Below, in pieces: positions 39,393 through 47,333 of a stretch of DNA of 64,000 bases. The position numbers were made by a program, and so were the translations under genes. The stretch is taken from the NCBI RefSeq assembly GCF_014648695.1, contig NZ_BMRP01000009.1:55773-119772 (forward strand). The letters run 5' to 3'. The DNA is from Streptomyces albospinus. GTDB lineage: Bacteria > Actinomycetota > Actinomycetes > Streptomycetales > Streptomycetaceae. The number at the start of each line of letters is the position of its first letter. Position 1 is the stretch's first letter. The notes under the pieces were generated by a model. That model was not told the origin of the DNA. It ran no database searches and saw nothing but the letters and a program-made list of their open reading frames with translations.

Positions 39393-40472
39393 ATGGAGCG
39401 TGTTCGTGATCTGCGTCAATTGCCGAAGGCCCACCTGCACCTGCACTTCACCGGCTCGATGCGGCCGGCGACCCTGCTGGAGCTGGCCGACAAGTACGGC
39501 GTCCATCTGCCCGACGCGCTCAGGGGCGGTGAGCCGCCCCGGCTGAGGGCCACGGACGAGCGCGGCTGGTTCCGCTTCCAGCGGCTCTACGACATCGCGC
39601 GCTCGTGCCTGCGCTCCCCCGAGGACATCCAGCGTCTGGTGCGCGAGGCCGCCGAGGAGGACGTCCGGGACGGGTCGCGCTGGCTGGAGATCCAGGTCGA
39701 TCCGACCTCGTACGCGCCGCGGCTGGGCGGGCTGATCCCGGCGCTGGAGATCATCCTGGACGCCGTGCGGCGCGCCTCCCGCGACACCGGGCTGGGCATC
39801 CGGGTACTGGTCGCCGCGAACCGTATGAAGCACCCCCTGGACGCCCGCACGCTGGCCCGGCTCGCGGTGCGCTACGCCGACCGCGGCGTGGTCGGCTTCG
39901 GGCTGTCCAACGACGAACGCCGGGGCCTCGCCCGGGACTTCGACCGGGCCTTCGCCATCGCCCGGGACGGCGGTCTGCTGGCGGCCCCGCACGGCGGCGA
40001 GCTGTCCGGGCCGGCGAGCGTACGGGACTGCCTGGACGATCTGCACGCCGGACGGGTCGGGCACGGCGTACGGGCCGCGGAGGATCCCGTGCTGCTGCGC
40101 CGGCTGGCCGCGCGCGGGGTGACCTGCGAGGTGTGCCCGGCGTCGAACGTGGCGCTGGGCGTCTACGAGAAGCCGGAGGACGTGCCGCTGCGGACCTTTT
40201 ACGAGGCGGGGGTGCCGATGGCGCTGGGCGCGGACGATCCGCTGCTGTTCGGCGCGCGGCTGGCCGCCCAGTACGAGATCGCCCGCAGCGCGCACGCCTT
40301 CACGGACGCCGAGCTGGCCGAGCTGGCCCGGCAGTCCGTACGCGCCTCCCGGGCCCCCGAGGAGACCCGGCAGCGGCTCCTGGCGGACATCGACGCCTGG
40401 CTGGCCGCCCCGCCGTCGCAGGAGCCCCACGGCCTGTCCGCACCGTCCCGCCTCGGGCGCCCTACAGGCTGA
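39393..40472 (+). CDS. Adenosine deaminase-family metalloenzyme
   Basis: The 359-residue protein resembles adenosine deaminases, which hydrolyse adenosine to inosine. It has the zinc ligands in AHLHLHFTGS, a HGGE in place of the usual HAGE, RVGHGVRAA, CPASNVALG and ALGADDPLLF in place of the usual SDDP, so two signature positions deviate. It may act on another purine or 6-aminodeoxyfutalosine-like substrate. ATG 39393 is used. A GTG at 39375 is the alternative and neither has a strong ribosome-binding site. Its last 11 bases overlap convergent murB. Confidence 0.85.
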   Translation: MERVRDLRQLPKAHLHLHFTGSMRPATLLELADKYGVHLPDALRGGEPPRLRATDERGWFRFQRLYDIARSCLRSPEDIQRLVREAAEEDVRDGSRWLEIQVDPTSYAPRLGGLIPALEIILDAVRRASRDTGLGIRVLVAANRMKHPLDARTLARLAVRYADRGVVGFGLSNDERRGLARDFDRAFAIARDGGLLAAPHGGELSGPASVRDCLDDLHAGRVGHGVRAAEDPVLLRRLAARGVTCEVCPASNVALGVYEKPEDVPLRTFYEAGVPMALGADDPLLFGARLAAQYEIARSAHAFTDAELAELARQSVRASRAPEETRQRLLADIDAWLAAPPSQEPHGLSAPSRLGRPTG

Positions 40473-41520
40473 CGCCGACCGTCACCGGTTCGTTGACGAG
40501 GGTGATGCCGAAGGCGGCCCGGACGCCGTCGCGGACCTCGCGGGCCAGGGCGAGCAGGTCCTCGGTGGTGGCCGCACCGCGGTTGGTGAGCGCGAGGGTG
40601 TGCTTGGTGGAGATCCGGGCCGGGCCGCTGCCGTAGCCCTTGGTGAAGCCGGCCCGGTCGATGAGCCAGGCCGCGGAGGTCTTCACCCGGCCGTCGCCGT
40701 CGGGGAAGGCGGGCGGCGCGGCGTCCGGGCCGAGGCGGTCCTGGACGCGACGGAGGAAGGCGGCGTGCTCGGCTTCGGTGAGGATCGGGTTGGTGAAGAA
40801 GGAGCCGGCCGACCAGGTGTCGTGATCCACGGGGTCCAGCACCATGCCCTTGCCGGCGCGGAGCGCCAGGACGGTCTCACGGGCGGCGGCGGCCGGGACC
40901 CGGTCCCCGGGCTCGACGCCGAGCGCGCGGGCCGTCTCGGCGTACTTCAGGGGCGCGGAGAGGCCGCCCGCGTCCTCCAGGGCGAAGCGCACCCGCAGGA
41001 CGACGAACCGGTCGGGGTGCTGCTTGAAGCGGCTGTGGCGGTACGAGAAGGCGCACTCCTCGTTGGTGAGCGTGACCGTCTCGCCGGCGCGGCGGTCGTA
41101 GGCGACGACCTCGGTGACGGTGGCGGAGACGTCCTGGCCGTACGCGCCGACGTTCTGGATCGGGGTGGCGCCGGCCGAGCCGGGGATGCCGGCCAGGCAC
41201 TCGACGCCCGCGAGCCCGGCCTCGACCGTGCGCGCGACGGCGTCGGACCAGTTCTCACCCGCGGCGAGCTCCAGGGCCGTGCCGTCGAGCCGGAAGCCGC
41301 GGGTGGCGATGTGCAGGGCGGTGCCGTCGAAGCCCTTGTCGCCGATGACGAGGTTGCTGCCACCGCCGATGACCAGCAGCGGGGTGCCGGTGTCGTCGGA
41401 CGCGCGGACGGCGGCGATGACCTCCTCGTCCGTGGTGGCCGTGACGAGGCGGGTCGCCGGGCCGCCGAGCCGGAAGGTGGTCAGCGGGGCGAGGGGGGCG
41501 TTGTCTTCTACGGTTGCCAC
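40462..41520 (-). CDS. murB: UDP-N-acetylenolpyruvoylglucosamine reductase (MurB)
   Basis: MurB reduces UDP-GlcNAc-enolpyruvate to UDP-MurNAc with NADPH and FAD in peptidoglycan synthesis. Seen are the FAD-binding LVIGGGSNLVIGDKGFDG, AGIPGSAGATPIQNVGAYGQ, SYRHSRF, the catalytic serine in WSAGSFFTNPI, and KTSAAWLIDRAGFTKGYGSG. I start at GTG 41520, with AGGAA 6 bases before it, giving 352 residues. A GTG at 41535 adds five. It converges with the adenosine deaminase gene, overlapping by 11 bases. Confidence 0.94.
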   Translation of the reverse strand: MATVEDNAPLAPLTTFRLGGPATRLVTATTDEEVIAAVRASDDTGTPLLVIGGGSNLVIGDKGFDGTALHIATRGFRLDGTALELAAGENWSDAVARTVEAGLAGVECLAGIPGSAGATPIQNVGAYGQDVSATVTEVVAYDRRAGETVTLTNEECAFSYRHSRFKQHPDRFVVLRVRFALEDAGGLSAPLKYAETARALGVEPGDRVPAAAARETVLALRAGKGMVLDPVDHDTWSAGSFFTNPILTEAEHAAFLRRVQDRLGPDAAPPAFPDGDGRVKTSAAWLIDRAGFTKGYGSGPARISTKHTLALTNRGAATTEDLLALAREVRDGVRAAFGITLVNEPVTVGVSL

Positions 41521-41593
41521 ATATCGTTCCTGCACGCGCCCAAGGGTACGGGGGCGGTCCGGCGGGACCGGCCGGCCGCCCCTCGCGGCTGCC

Positions 41594-42028
41594 TCAGGCG
41601 AGGCGGACCACGGCGCGGGACATGCCCAGCACCTTCTGGCCCGCGCTCGTCGCGGTGAGGTCGACGCGGACCGTGCGGGCGTCGTCGTCCAGCTTGGCGG
41701 CGACCTTGGCGCTGACCTCGATCAGCGCGCCGTTCTCGTCGTCGGGGACGACCACGGGCTTGGTGAAGCGCACGCCGTACTCGACGACCGCGCCGGGGTC
41801 GCCGGCCCAGTCCGTGACCACCCGGATCGCCGAGGCCATGGTGAACATGCCGTGGGCGATGACGTCCGGGAGGCCGACCTCCTTCGCGAACCTCTCGTTC
41901 CAGTGGATGGGGTTGAAGTCACCGGAGGCGCCGGCGTACTGGACGAGCGTGGCGCGGCTCACGGGGAAGGACTGCGCCGGGAGTTCGGTGCCGACCTCGA
42001 CGTCGTCGTAGGCAATCTTCGCGGTCAT
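41594..42028 (-). CDS. MaoC-like hydratase (HadB-like)
   Basis: The 144-residue hot-dog fold protein has the hydratase-2 motif FNPIHWNERFAKEVGLPDVI with Asp-x4-His geometry (GDFNPIHW) and AHGMFTMASAIRVV. In mycobacteria HadB is the catalytic subunit of the FAS-II 3-hydroxyacyl-ACP dehydratase. This pair is syntenic next to rpmG and murB, and a role in acyl-chain dehydration is inferred. It lies 1 base after its partner gene. Confidence 0.85.
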   Translation of the reverse strand: MTAKIAYDDVEVGTELPAQSFPVSRATLVQYAGASGDFNPIHWNERFAKEVGLPDVIAHGMFTMASAIRVVTDWAGDPGAVVEYGVRFTKPVVVPDDENGALIEVSAKVAAKLDDDARTVRVDLTATSAGQKVLGMSRAVVRLA

Positions 42029-42029
42029 C

Positions 42030-42482
42030 TCACGCCTCCTCAGCGCGCCGGGCGACGAGCTTGGTGAATGCGGTCACGACGTGCTCGCCCGCCTCGTCGT
42101 GCACTTCGCCGCGGATGTCGACGATCTCGTTCCCGGCCATGGTCTTGACCGCCTCGATGGTGGAGGTGACGGTCAGCCGGTCCCCGGCGCGCACCGGCCG
42201 GTTGTAGGCGAACTTCTGGTCGCCGTGCACCACCCGGCTGTAATCCAGGCCCAGTTGCGGGTCCTCGACGACCAGCCCCGCGGCCTTGAACGTGATGGCG
42301 AACACAAAAGTCGGCGGCGCGATCACATCGGGGTGGCCGAGCGCCTTGGCCGCTTCGGTGTCGGTGTAAGCGGGGTTGGCGTCACCGATCGCCTCGGCGA
42401 ATTCGCGGATCTTTTCCCGGCCGACCTCGTACGGGTCGGTGGGCGGGTACGTGCGTCCGACAAAAGACTGGTCGAGCGCCAT
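42030..42482 (-). CDS. MaoC N-terminal-domain protein (HadA-like)
   Basis: The 150-residue partner of the next gene has the FAS1-type dehydratase N-terminal pattern: YPPTDPYEVGREKIREFAEA, GDANPAYTDTEAAKALGHPD, IAPPTFVFAITFKAAGLVV and LDYSRVVHGDQKFAYNRPVR. In HadAB the A subunit shapes the substrate tunnel. The hydratase dyad is not obvious here, which fits a non-catalytic partner. A single base separates the two genes, so co-translation is likely. Confidence 0.85.
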   Translation of the reverse strand: MALDQSFVGRTYPPTDPYEVGREKIREFAEAIGDANPAYTDTEAAKALGHPDVIAPPTFVFAITFKAAGLVVEDPQLGLDYSRVVHGDQKFAYNRPVRAGDRLTVTSTIEAVKTMAGNEIVDIRGEVHDEAGEHVVTAFTKLVARRAEEA

Positions 42483-42518
42483 GGGCTCGCAACCTCCCTG
42501 TACTGATGGTGATAACGC

Positions 42519-42553
42519 CGTGAGGCCGCCCCCAGATCGGGGACGGCCTCACG
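42519..42553 (-). terminator. Terminator after rpmG
   Basis: CGTGAGGCCG (42519-42528) pairs with CGGCCTCACG (42544-42553), with inner CCC/GGG. It separates rpmG (stop 42566) from the MaoC pair. Confidence 0.8.
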
Positions 42554-42565
42554 GACGAGCCTGTG

Positions 42566-42730
42566 TTATCGCGTCTCGCGGTGCGCGGTGTGCGAGTTGC
42601 AACGAGGGCAGTGCTTCTTCATCTCAAGACGGTCCGGGTCGTTACGCCGGTTCTTCTTGGTGATGTAGTTCCGCTCCTTGCACTCCACGCAGGCCAGCGT
42701 GATCTTCGGGCGGACGTCGGTGGCAGCCAC
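42566..42730 (-). CDS. rpmG: 50S ribosomal protein L33 (zinc-type)
   Basis: The 54-residue protein starts at GTG 42730 ([20 protein letters not shown]) and has the zinc ribbon C14-x2-C17 and C41-x2-C44, the C+ form. L33 sits near the E site. It is 90 bases downstream of tRNA-Met and may be co-transcribed with the two tRNAs. Confidence 0.94.
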   Translation of the reverse strand: MAATDVRPKITLACVECKERNYITKKNRRNDPDRLEMKKHCPRCNSHTAHRETR

Positions 42731-42819
42731 GTGAGTGCTCCTTGACGGACGGATGGTCGGATTGAACGCATAAAAGAGTAGCCGATCGGAGGACCGACCC
42801 CACAATCGGCTACTGTCAG

Positions 42820-42892
42820 TAGCGGTGACCGGACTTGAACCGGTGACACAGCGATTATGAGCCGCTTGCTCTACCGACTGAGCTACACCGCT
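42820..42892 (-). tRNA. tRNA-Met (CAT), elongator type
   Basis: The 73-base cloverleaf begins AGCGGTG and ends CACCGCTA. The anticodon loop is CTCATAA. The first pair A-T and the absence of a run of three G-C pairs in the anticodon stem indicate the elongator rather than the initiator. CCA is not encoded. Confidence 0.95.
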
Positions 42893-42939
42893 GTGATGCG
42901 AGAGTCCCTCGTCCGAGGACGAGGTCCCCCACACATCAG

Positions 42940-43012
42940 AGCCCCAATACGGAATCGAACCGTAGACCTTCTCCTTACCATGGAGACGCTCTGCCGACTG
43001 AGCTATTGGGGC
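42940..43012 (-). tRNA. tRNA-Thr (GGT)
   Basis: The 73-base cloverleaf begins GCCCCAA and ends TTGGGGCT. The anticodon loop ATGGTAA gives GGT, and the T-arm has GTTCGAT. CCA is not encoded. It is 47 bases from tRNA-Met on the same strand. Confidence 0.96.
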
Positions 43013-43193
43013 GAGCGATGAAGACATTACACGGCCCGCCGCCAAACGTGAAATCCGTATCCGGGTCGCACCCCAACGGCCCCGCGCACCACACCGGTAC
43101 GACTATTTCGCGCCTGCGCGAAGCTCTCCGGACGGGCGCCTAGGCTCGGGAGAACGCTGCGTGATCTTGCACGCCGTGCCTTCGAGGAGCGCG

Positions 43194-44468
43194 ATGTCCG
43201 ACAGCAGTTCACCGCAGCCCCAGCCCCAACCGCAGCCGGGAAAGCGCGGCGGTGCCGGCCGGTACGCCAGGTCGGAATCCGGCGTACTGGTGCTGTGCGG
43301 GGCCCGGCTCGCCGACGGCCGCACGGTGGACGTACGGCTGGGCGGCGGACGGATCGAGGCGGTGGGCACGGCCGGCAGCCTCGCCCCGCAGGGCGCCCGG
43401 GTGGACCTCGCCGGCTATCTGCTGCTCCCGGCCCCCGCCGAACCGCACGCGCACTGCGACACCGCCCTGACGGCCGACTCCGACGGCCCCGCCTCCGACT
43501 CCGCCGAGGACGTCCAGCGCCGGACGACCGAAGCGGCGCTGCTCCAGCTGGGGCACGGGGCCACCGCCTCCCGGAGCCACGTGAGGATCGGCGACGTCCA
43601 GGGGCTGCGGTCGCTGGAGGCGGTGCTCCAGGCCCGCAGATCGCTGCGCGGGCTGGCGGACCTGGCGGCGGTGGCGGTGCCGCGGGTGCTGACCGGGGTG
43701 GCCGGTGCGGACGGGCTGGCGATGCTGCACGACGCCGTCAAGATGGGCGCGACCGTCATCGGGGGCTGCCCGGACCTCGACCCCGATCCGGCCGGGTACG
43801 TCGAGACGGTCCTGGAGGTGGCCGGCGAGCACGGCTGCCCCGTGGACCTGCACACCGACGGGGACGATCCGGCGCGGCTGGCGCGCTTCGCGGCGATGTC
43901 CGGCGGACTGCGGCCGGGCGTGGCCATCGGGCCGTGCGCCGGGATGGCACGGATGCCGCGCAGTGTGGCAGCCCGGGTCGCGGAGCAGCTGGCGGCTGCG
44001 GACGTCGCCGTGGTGTGCCTGCCGCAGGGCGACTGCACGGGCCTGGAGCGGTACGGCTCGCGGGTGTCCCGGCCGGCTCCCGTACGGCTGCTGCGGGCGG
44101 CCGGCGTGCGGGTGGCGGCGGGCAGCGGGGCGCTGCGGGACGTGGCGAACCCGGTCGGGCGCGGGGACCCGTTGGAGGCCGCGTATCTGCTGGCGTCCCT
44201 CGGGGAGGCCACGCCGGAGGCCGCGTACGAGACGGTGAGCGCGGCGGCGCGGGCGACGCTGGGGCTGCCGGAGGTGCGGGTGGAGGCGGGCTTTCCGGCG
44301 GAGCTGCTGGCGGTGCGCGGGGAGCGGATCGCCGGGGTGCTCTCGCTGGCGTACAGCCGGATCGTGGTGCACCGGGGGCGGGTGGTGGCGCGGACCAGCG
44401 CGGTGCGCGAGTACTGCGACTCGGCGGCGGACGTGGCGCTGGAGCTGCCGCGGCAGTCGCAGCGCTGA
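43194..44468 (+). CDS. Amidohydrolase-like protein with eroded metal site
   Basis: The 424-residue protein has the composite fold of cytosine deaminase-like amidohydrolases. An N-terminal beta sandwich carries LVLCGARLADGRTVDVRLGG. The first metal motif is PAEPHAHCDTAL, then the barrel with CPVDLHTDGDDP, and a C-terminal return RIVVHRGRVVARTSAVREYC. The later barrel histidine is replaced (AIGPCAGM) and the terminal Asp region reads AAGSGALRDVANPVG, so catalysis is doubtful. ATG 43194 is chosen for GAGGAG upstream. It is next to tRNA-Thr in a conserved Streptomyces locus. Substrate unknown. Confidence 0.8.
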   Translation: MSDSSSPQPQPQPQPGKRGGAGRYARSESGVLVLCGARLADGRTVDVRLGGGRIEAVGTAGSLAPQGARVDLAGYLLLPAPAEPHAHCDTALTADSDGPASDSAEDVQRRTTEAALLQLGHGATASRSHVRIGDVQGLRSLEAVLQARRSLRGLADLAAVAVPRVLTGVAGADGLAMLHDAVKMGATVIGGCPDLDPDPAGYVETVLEVAGEHGCPVDLHTDGDDPARLARFAAMSGGLRPGVAIGPCAGMARMPRSVAARVAEQLAAADVAVVCLPQGDCTGLERYGSRVSRPAPVRLLRAAGVRVAAGSGALRDVANPVGRGDPLEAAYLLASLGEATPEAAYETVSAAARATLGLPEVRVEAGFPAELLAVRGERIAGVLSLAYSRIVVHRGRVVARTSAVREYCDSAADVALELPRQSQR

Positions 44469-44557
44469 GAGCCGGGCGGGGCGGCGGCCGGACGGGCTCG
44501 GCGCCGCACCGGCCGGTCCGACGGTGGGACGGGGCGGTTCGGCGTACGGTCGGCTTC

Positions 44558-45220
44558 ATGCGCATTGTCATCGCAGGTGGACATGGTCAGATCGCGCTGC
44601 GGCTGGAGCGGTTGCTGCATGCGCGCGGGGACGAGGTCGCCGGGATCGTCCGGCGGCCGGAACAGGCCGGCGACTTGCTGGCCGCGGGTGCCGAACCGGT
44701 CGTCTGCGACCTGGAGTCGGCGTCGGTGGGCGATGTCGCCCGGCATCTGGAGGGAGCGGACGCGGCGGTCTTCGCGGCGGGCGCCGGGCCGGGCAGCGGC
44801 GCCGAGCGCAAGGACAGCGTGGACCGGGGCGCCGCGGCGCTCTTCGCGGACGCGGCCGAGGCGGCCGGCGTACGGCGCTTCCTGGTCGTCTCGTCGATGG
44901 GCGCCGACCGGGAGCCCCCGGAGGGCACCGACCCGGTCTTCGCGGCGTACCTGCGGGCGAAGGGCGCCGCGGACGCGGACGTACGGGCCCGCGCCGGGCT
45001 GGACTGGACGGTCCTGCGGCCCGGCCGCCTCATCGACGACCCCGGTACGGGCCAGGTCACGCTGGCCGACGCGACCGGGCGCGGGGCGGTGTCCCGGGAC
45101 GATGTGGCGGCCGTGCTGCTGGCGCTGCTGGACGAACCCGGCACGATCGGGCGGACGCTGGAGCTGATCGGCGGGGATGTGCCGGCGGTGGAGGCGGTGC
45201 GGAACGTGGCGGCGCACTGA
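44558..45220 (+). CDS. NAD(P)-binding epimerase/NmrA-like protein
   Basis: The 220-residue Rossmann protein starts MRIVIAGGHGQIALRLERLL (GxxGxxx nucleotide site). It has VVCDLESASVGDVARHLEGA, a SSMGADREPPEGTD segment where the short-chain dehydrogenase serine lies, YLRAKGAADADVR with the Y-x3-K dyad, and WTVLRPGRLIDDPGTG. It resembles the SDR_a5/NAD(P)H-binding group. Reaction unknown. It is 89 bases after the amidohydrolase-like gene and converges with the quinone reductase at a terminator. Confidence 0.88.
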   Translation: MRIVIAGGHGQIALRLERLLHARGDEVAGIVRRPEQAGDLLAAGAEPVVCDLESASVGDVARHLEGADAAVFAAGAGPGSGAERKDSVDRGAAALFADAAEAAGVRRFLVVSSMGADREPPEGTDPVFAAYLRAKGAADADVRARAGLDWTVLRPGRLIDDPGTGQVTLADATGRGAVSRDDVAAVLLALLDEPGTIGRTLELIGGDVPAVEAVRNVAAH

Positions 45221-45238
45221 GCGCGAACTCCCCCTGGG

Positions 45239-45267
45239 CCCCGGTGCGTTGACGTCGCGCACCGGGG
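45239..45267. terminator. Bidirectional terminator between convergent genes
   Basis: CCCCGGTGCG pairs perfectly with CGCACCGGGG around a 9-base loop, between the stops at 45220 and 45273. Confidence 0.8.
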
Positions 45268-45272
45268 TCGTC

Positions 45273-46247
45273 CTACGGGAGGACGAGGATCCGGCCGAGG
45301 TGGGTCCGCGCCTCGAAGAGCCGGTGCACGGCGGGCGCCTCGGTGAGCGGGAAGCGGGCGTGCACGGCGGTGCGCAGCTGTCCGGCGGATGCATAGCCGG
45401 CCAGCTCGGCCATCTCCTCGCGGGCCTTTTCGGGGGCCGCCGCACGCCAGGCGAGCAGGGAGAACCCGGCCACCGTCTTCAGGGCGAACAGCCCGGTCAC
45501 GGGGACGTCGAGCAGCTCGCCCGCGGCGACCCCGTAGACGACGGCCCGGCCGAACGGCGCCAGGACGTCCAGGCTCTGCCGCAGGACCTCGCCGCCGACG
45601 GAGTCCAGGACCACGTCGACGCCCTGCGGCGCGGCGGCGCGGACCCGGTCGGGCCAGTCGGCCGCCGAGTAGTCGACGGCGATGTCGGCGCCGAGGGAGC
45701 GGACGAAGTCGGCCTTGGCCGGTGAGCCGACGGTGGCGATGACGGTGCCGGCGCCGAGGAGTTTGGCGAGCTGGATCGCGAGGTGGCCGATACCGCCCGC
45801 GGCGGAGTGGATCAGGACGGTCTCCCCCTTGGCGAGGCGGCCGGTGCGCAGCGCCCGCAGGGCGACCGGGGCACCCATGGGCAGCATGCTGGCCATACCG
45901 GGGTCGAGCCCGTCGGGCACGGGGGCGAGCCACTGCGCGTCGGCGACGGCGTAGTCGGCGAACGCGTCCTCGGTCAGCGCCGCGACCCGCTGCCCGACCT
46001 GCCCCGCATCGCCTCCGGGGCCGACGGCTTCGACGGTGCCGACCACATCGCCGGTGACCTTGCCGGGCAGCGGGCGCCGGAAGATCGACGCGGCGGCCGG
46101 GCCGCGCCGCATCTGGGTGTCCACGTAGTTGGCCCCGATCGCCTCGGTCCTGATGAGCACCTCTCCGGGGCCCGGGGCGGGGATGTCGGCCTCCTCGACC
46201 GTCAGGACGTCGGGGTCGCCGTACTCGTAATAGCGGACGCGTCGCAT
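45273..46247 (-). CDS. NADPH:quinone reductase, zinc-independent MDR family
   Basis: The 324-residue medium-chain dehydrogenase/reductase has the GroES-like half (MRRVRYYEYGDPDVLTVEEA), GEVLIRTEAIGANYVDTQMR and the cofactor site LIHSAAGGIGHLAIQLAKLL (GxGxxG-like AAGGIG). The lobe-1 cysteines of zinc alcohol dehydrogenases are absent, hence the quinone oxidoreductase assignment. It is divergent from a TetR gene with a paired operator in between (46304-46358), so inducible control by that regulator is likely. Confidence 0.9.
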   Translation of the reverse strand: MRRVRYYEYGDPDVLTVEEADIPAPGPGEVLIRTEAIGANYVDTQMRRGPAAASIFRRPLPGKVTGDVVGTVEAVGPGGDAGQVGQRVAALTEDAFADYAVADAQWLAPVPDGLDPGMASMLPMGAPVALRALRTGRLAKGETVLIHSAAGGIGHLAIQLAKLLGAGTVIATVGSPAKADFVRSLGADIAVDYSAADWPDRVRAAAPQGVDVVLDSVGGEVLRQSLDVLAPFGRAVVYGVAAGELLDVPVTGLFALKTVAGFSLLAWRAAAPEKAREEMAELAGYASAGQLRTAVHARFPLTEAPAVHRLFEARTHLGRILVLP

Positions 46248-46303
46248 ACCGGGTCTCCTCAGGGGTCACTGGGGCACAGCGGGGCCATGACCGGAACGCT
46301 AAG

Positions 46304-46358
46304 TGGACTGCCGGTCAGGTTGCCGTCCGAACCTAACCCTTACCTGACCGTCGGTCCA
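46304..46358. promoter_or_regulatory. Paired dyad operator in qor-tetR intergenic region
   Basis: TGGACTGCCGGTCAGGT (46304-46320) is the inverted counterpart, 15 of 17 bases, of ACCTGACCGTCGGTCCA (46342-46358). Each arm is itself a short palindrome, best seen in GACCGTCGGTC. They lie in the 182-base gap between divergent genes, a typical TetR operator layout. Confidence 0.65.
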
Positions 46359-46429
46359 GTTATTTCTGCGAAATGATGGGAGCCGTGGAGTGGCGCCGCC
46401 CGCGGCGGCGCGGAGCGAGTGAGGACCCG

Positions 46430-47059
46430 ATGACAGAAGGCCGTCGCGAACGCGCCGACGCGGTACGCAACCGGCGCGCCATCCTGCTGGCAACCGAGGA
46501 GCTGCTGGCGCACCACCGGCCCGAGAAGATCTCGATGGAGCAGGTCGCGGCGGCGGCCGGGGTCGGCAAGGGGACGGTGTTCCACCGCTTCGGCAACCGC
46601 ATGGGGCTGATGCGGGCCCTGATGGAGGAGCGGGCCTACGCGCTGCGCGAGGCGGTCACCGACGGCCCGCCGCCACTGGGCCCGGACGCCTGCCCGCGCG
46701 AGCGGCTGCTGGCCTTCCTGGACGCCGCCGTCGACGTCATCGCCCGCAACAAGGGCCTGCTGGCCGCCCTGGGCCATGCCGTGACGACCTCCCAGCAGCC
46801 CCCGGACGAACGGCCCGGCACGCACCCCGTCCACGCCTTCTGGCACGCCCACATCAGCACGCTGATCGCCGCACAGCGCCCCGACCTGGACGCCGAGCTG
46901 CTCGCGCACCTCCTCCTCGGCGGCCTCCAGAGCGACGCCGTGCTGCGCCTGCTGGAGCGGGGCGAGAGCGCCCGCCTGGCGGCCTCGCTGCGCACCCTGG
47001 TGACCGCCGCACTCGACGCCCCACCGGCCGCGGACCCGGAAGCCGGCGCGGGGGCGTGA
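46430..47059 (+). CDS. TetR/AcrR-family transcriptional regulator
   Basis: The 209-residue protein has an N-terminal TetR HTH (NRRAILLATEELLAHHRPEK, QVAAAAGVGKGTVFHRFGNR at about residues 13-62) and a variable ligand-binding all-helical C-terminus. ATG 46430 has GAGGA 6 bases upstream. The in-frame ATG 46373 would start inside the operator-promoter region. It probably represses the divergent quinone reductase and itself. Last chromosomal gene before the integrated element. Confidence 0.9.
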   Translation: MTEGRRERADAVRNRRAILLATEELLAHHRPEKISMEQVAAAAGVGKGTVFHRFGNRMGLMRALMEERAYALREAVTDGPPPLGPDACPRERLLAFLDAAVDVIARNKGLLAALGHAVTTSQQPPDERPGTHPVHAFWHAHISTLIAAQRPDLDAELLAHLLLGGLQSDAVLRLLERGESARLAASLRTLVTAALDAPPAADPEAGAGA

Positions 47060-47103
47060 CGCGACGCGGGTGACACGGGGGCGCGCCGCTTCAGGACACA
47101 CGA

Positions 47104-47143
47104 AAGGGGCCCTGAACCGTATTCCTACGATTCAGGGCCCCTT
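47104..47143. terminator. Strong bidirectional terminator at the element boundary
   Basis: AAGGGGCCCTGAA and TTCAGGGCCCCTT form a perfect 13-bp stem with flanking A/T, a 14-base loop. It lies 45 bases after the tetR stop and 9 bases from the tRNA-Tyr 3' end, so it ends both tetR and, before insertion, the tRNA transcript. Confidence 0.85.
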
Positions 47144-47151
47144 CATACCTG

Positions 47152-47203
47152 TGGCGGCGCCAGGATTCGAACCTGGGAAGGCGAAGCCGGCAGATTTACA
47201 GTC
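47152..47203 (-). pseudogene. attL: 3' half of a tRNA-Tyr gene
   Basis: Read on the minus strand, GACTGTAAATCTGCCGGCTT continues through a long variable arm, the T-arm CCAGG-TTCGAAT-CCTGG and acceptor CGCCGCCA, the 3' 52 bases of tRNA-Tyr (anticodon GTA). Upstream of the anticodon the sequence no longer resembles a tRNA: no D-arm and no GGCGGCG acceptor strand. This is the expected product of integration into the 3' part of the gene. The rebuilt intact tRNA should lie past the right edge of the window. Confidence 0.85.
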
Positions 47204-47333
47204 CACCCAAGATCACACAGTAGCGCCCCACCTGACCTGGGACTTTGTATGCCAGCTGGGAGGGGTAGACGGATCTCGTCCACGTATCGGCCATGAAACG
47301 GCGGCCGTGACTGGCCATGCGTCTCGCCGACTG

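Noticed and set aside
43295..45220. A 641-codon plus-strand frame covering most of the amidohydrolase gene
   Set aside because: Only its last 220 codons, from ATG 44558, encode a recognisable protein; the upstream part is a shifted frame of the amidohydrolase gene.
47152..47225. An intact tRNA-Tyr gene
   Set aside because: Only the anticodon-to-acceptor half is present; no D-arm or 5' acceptor strand precedes it, although five wobble-containing pairs can be drawn in the anticodon stem.
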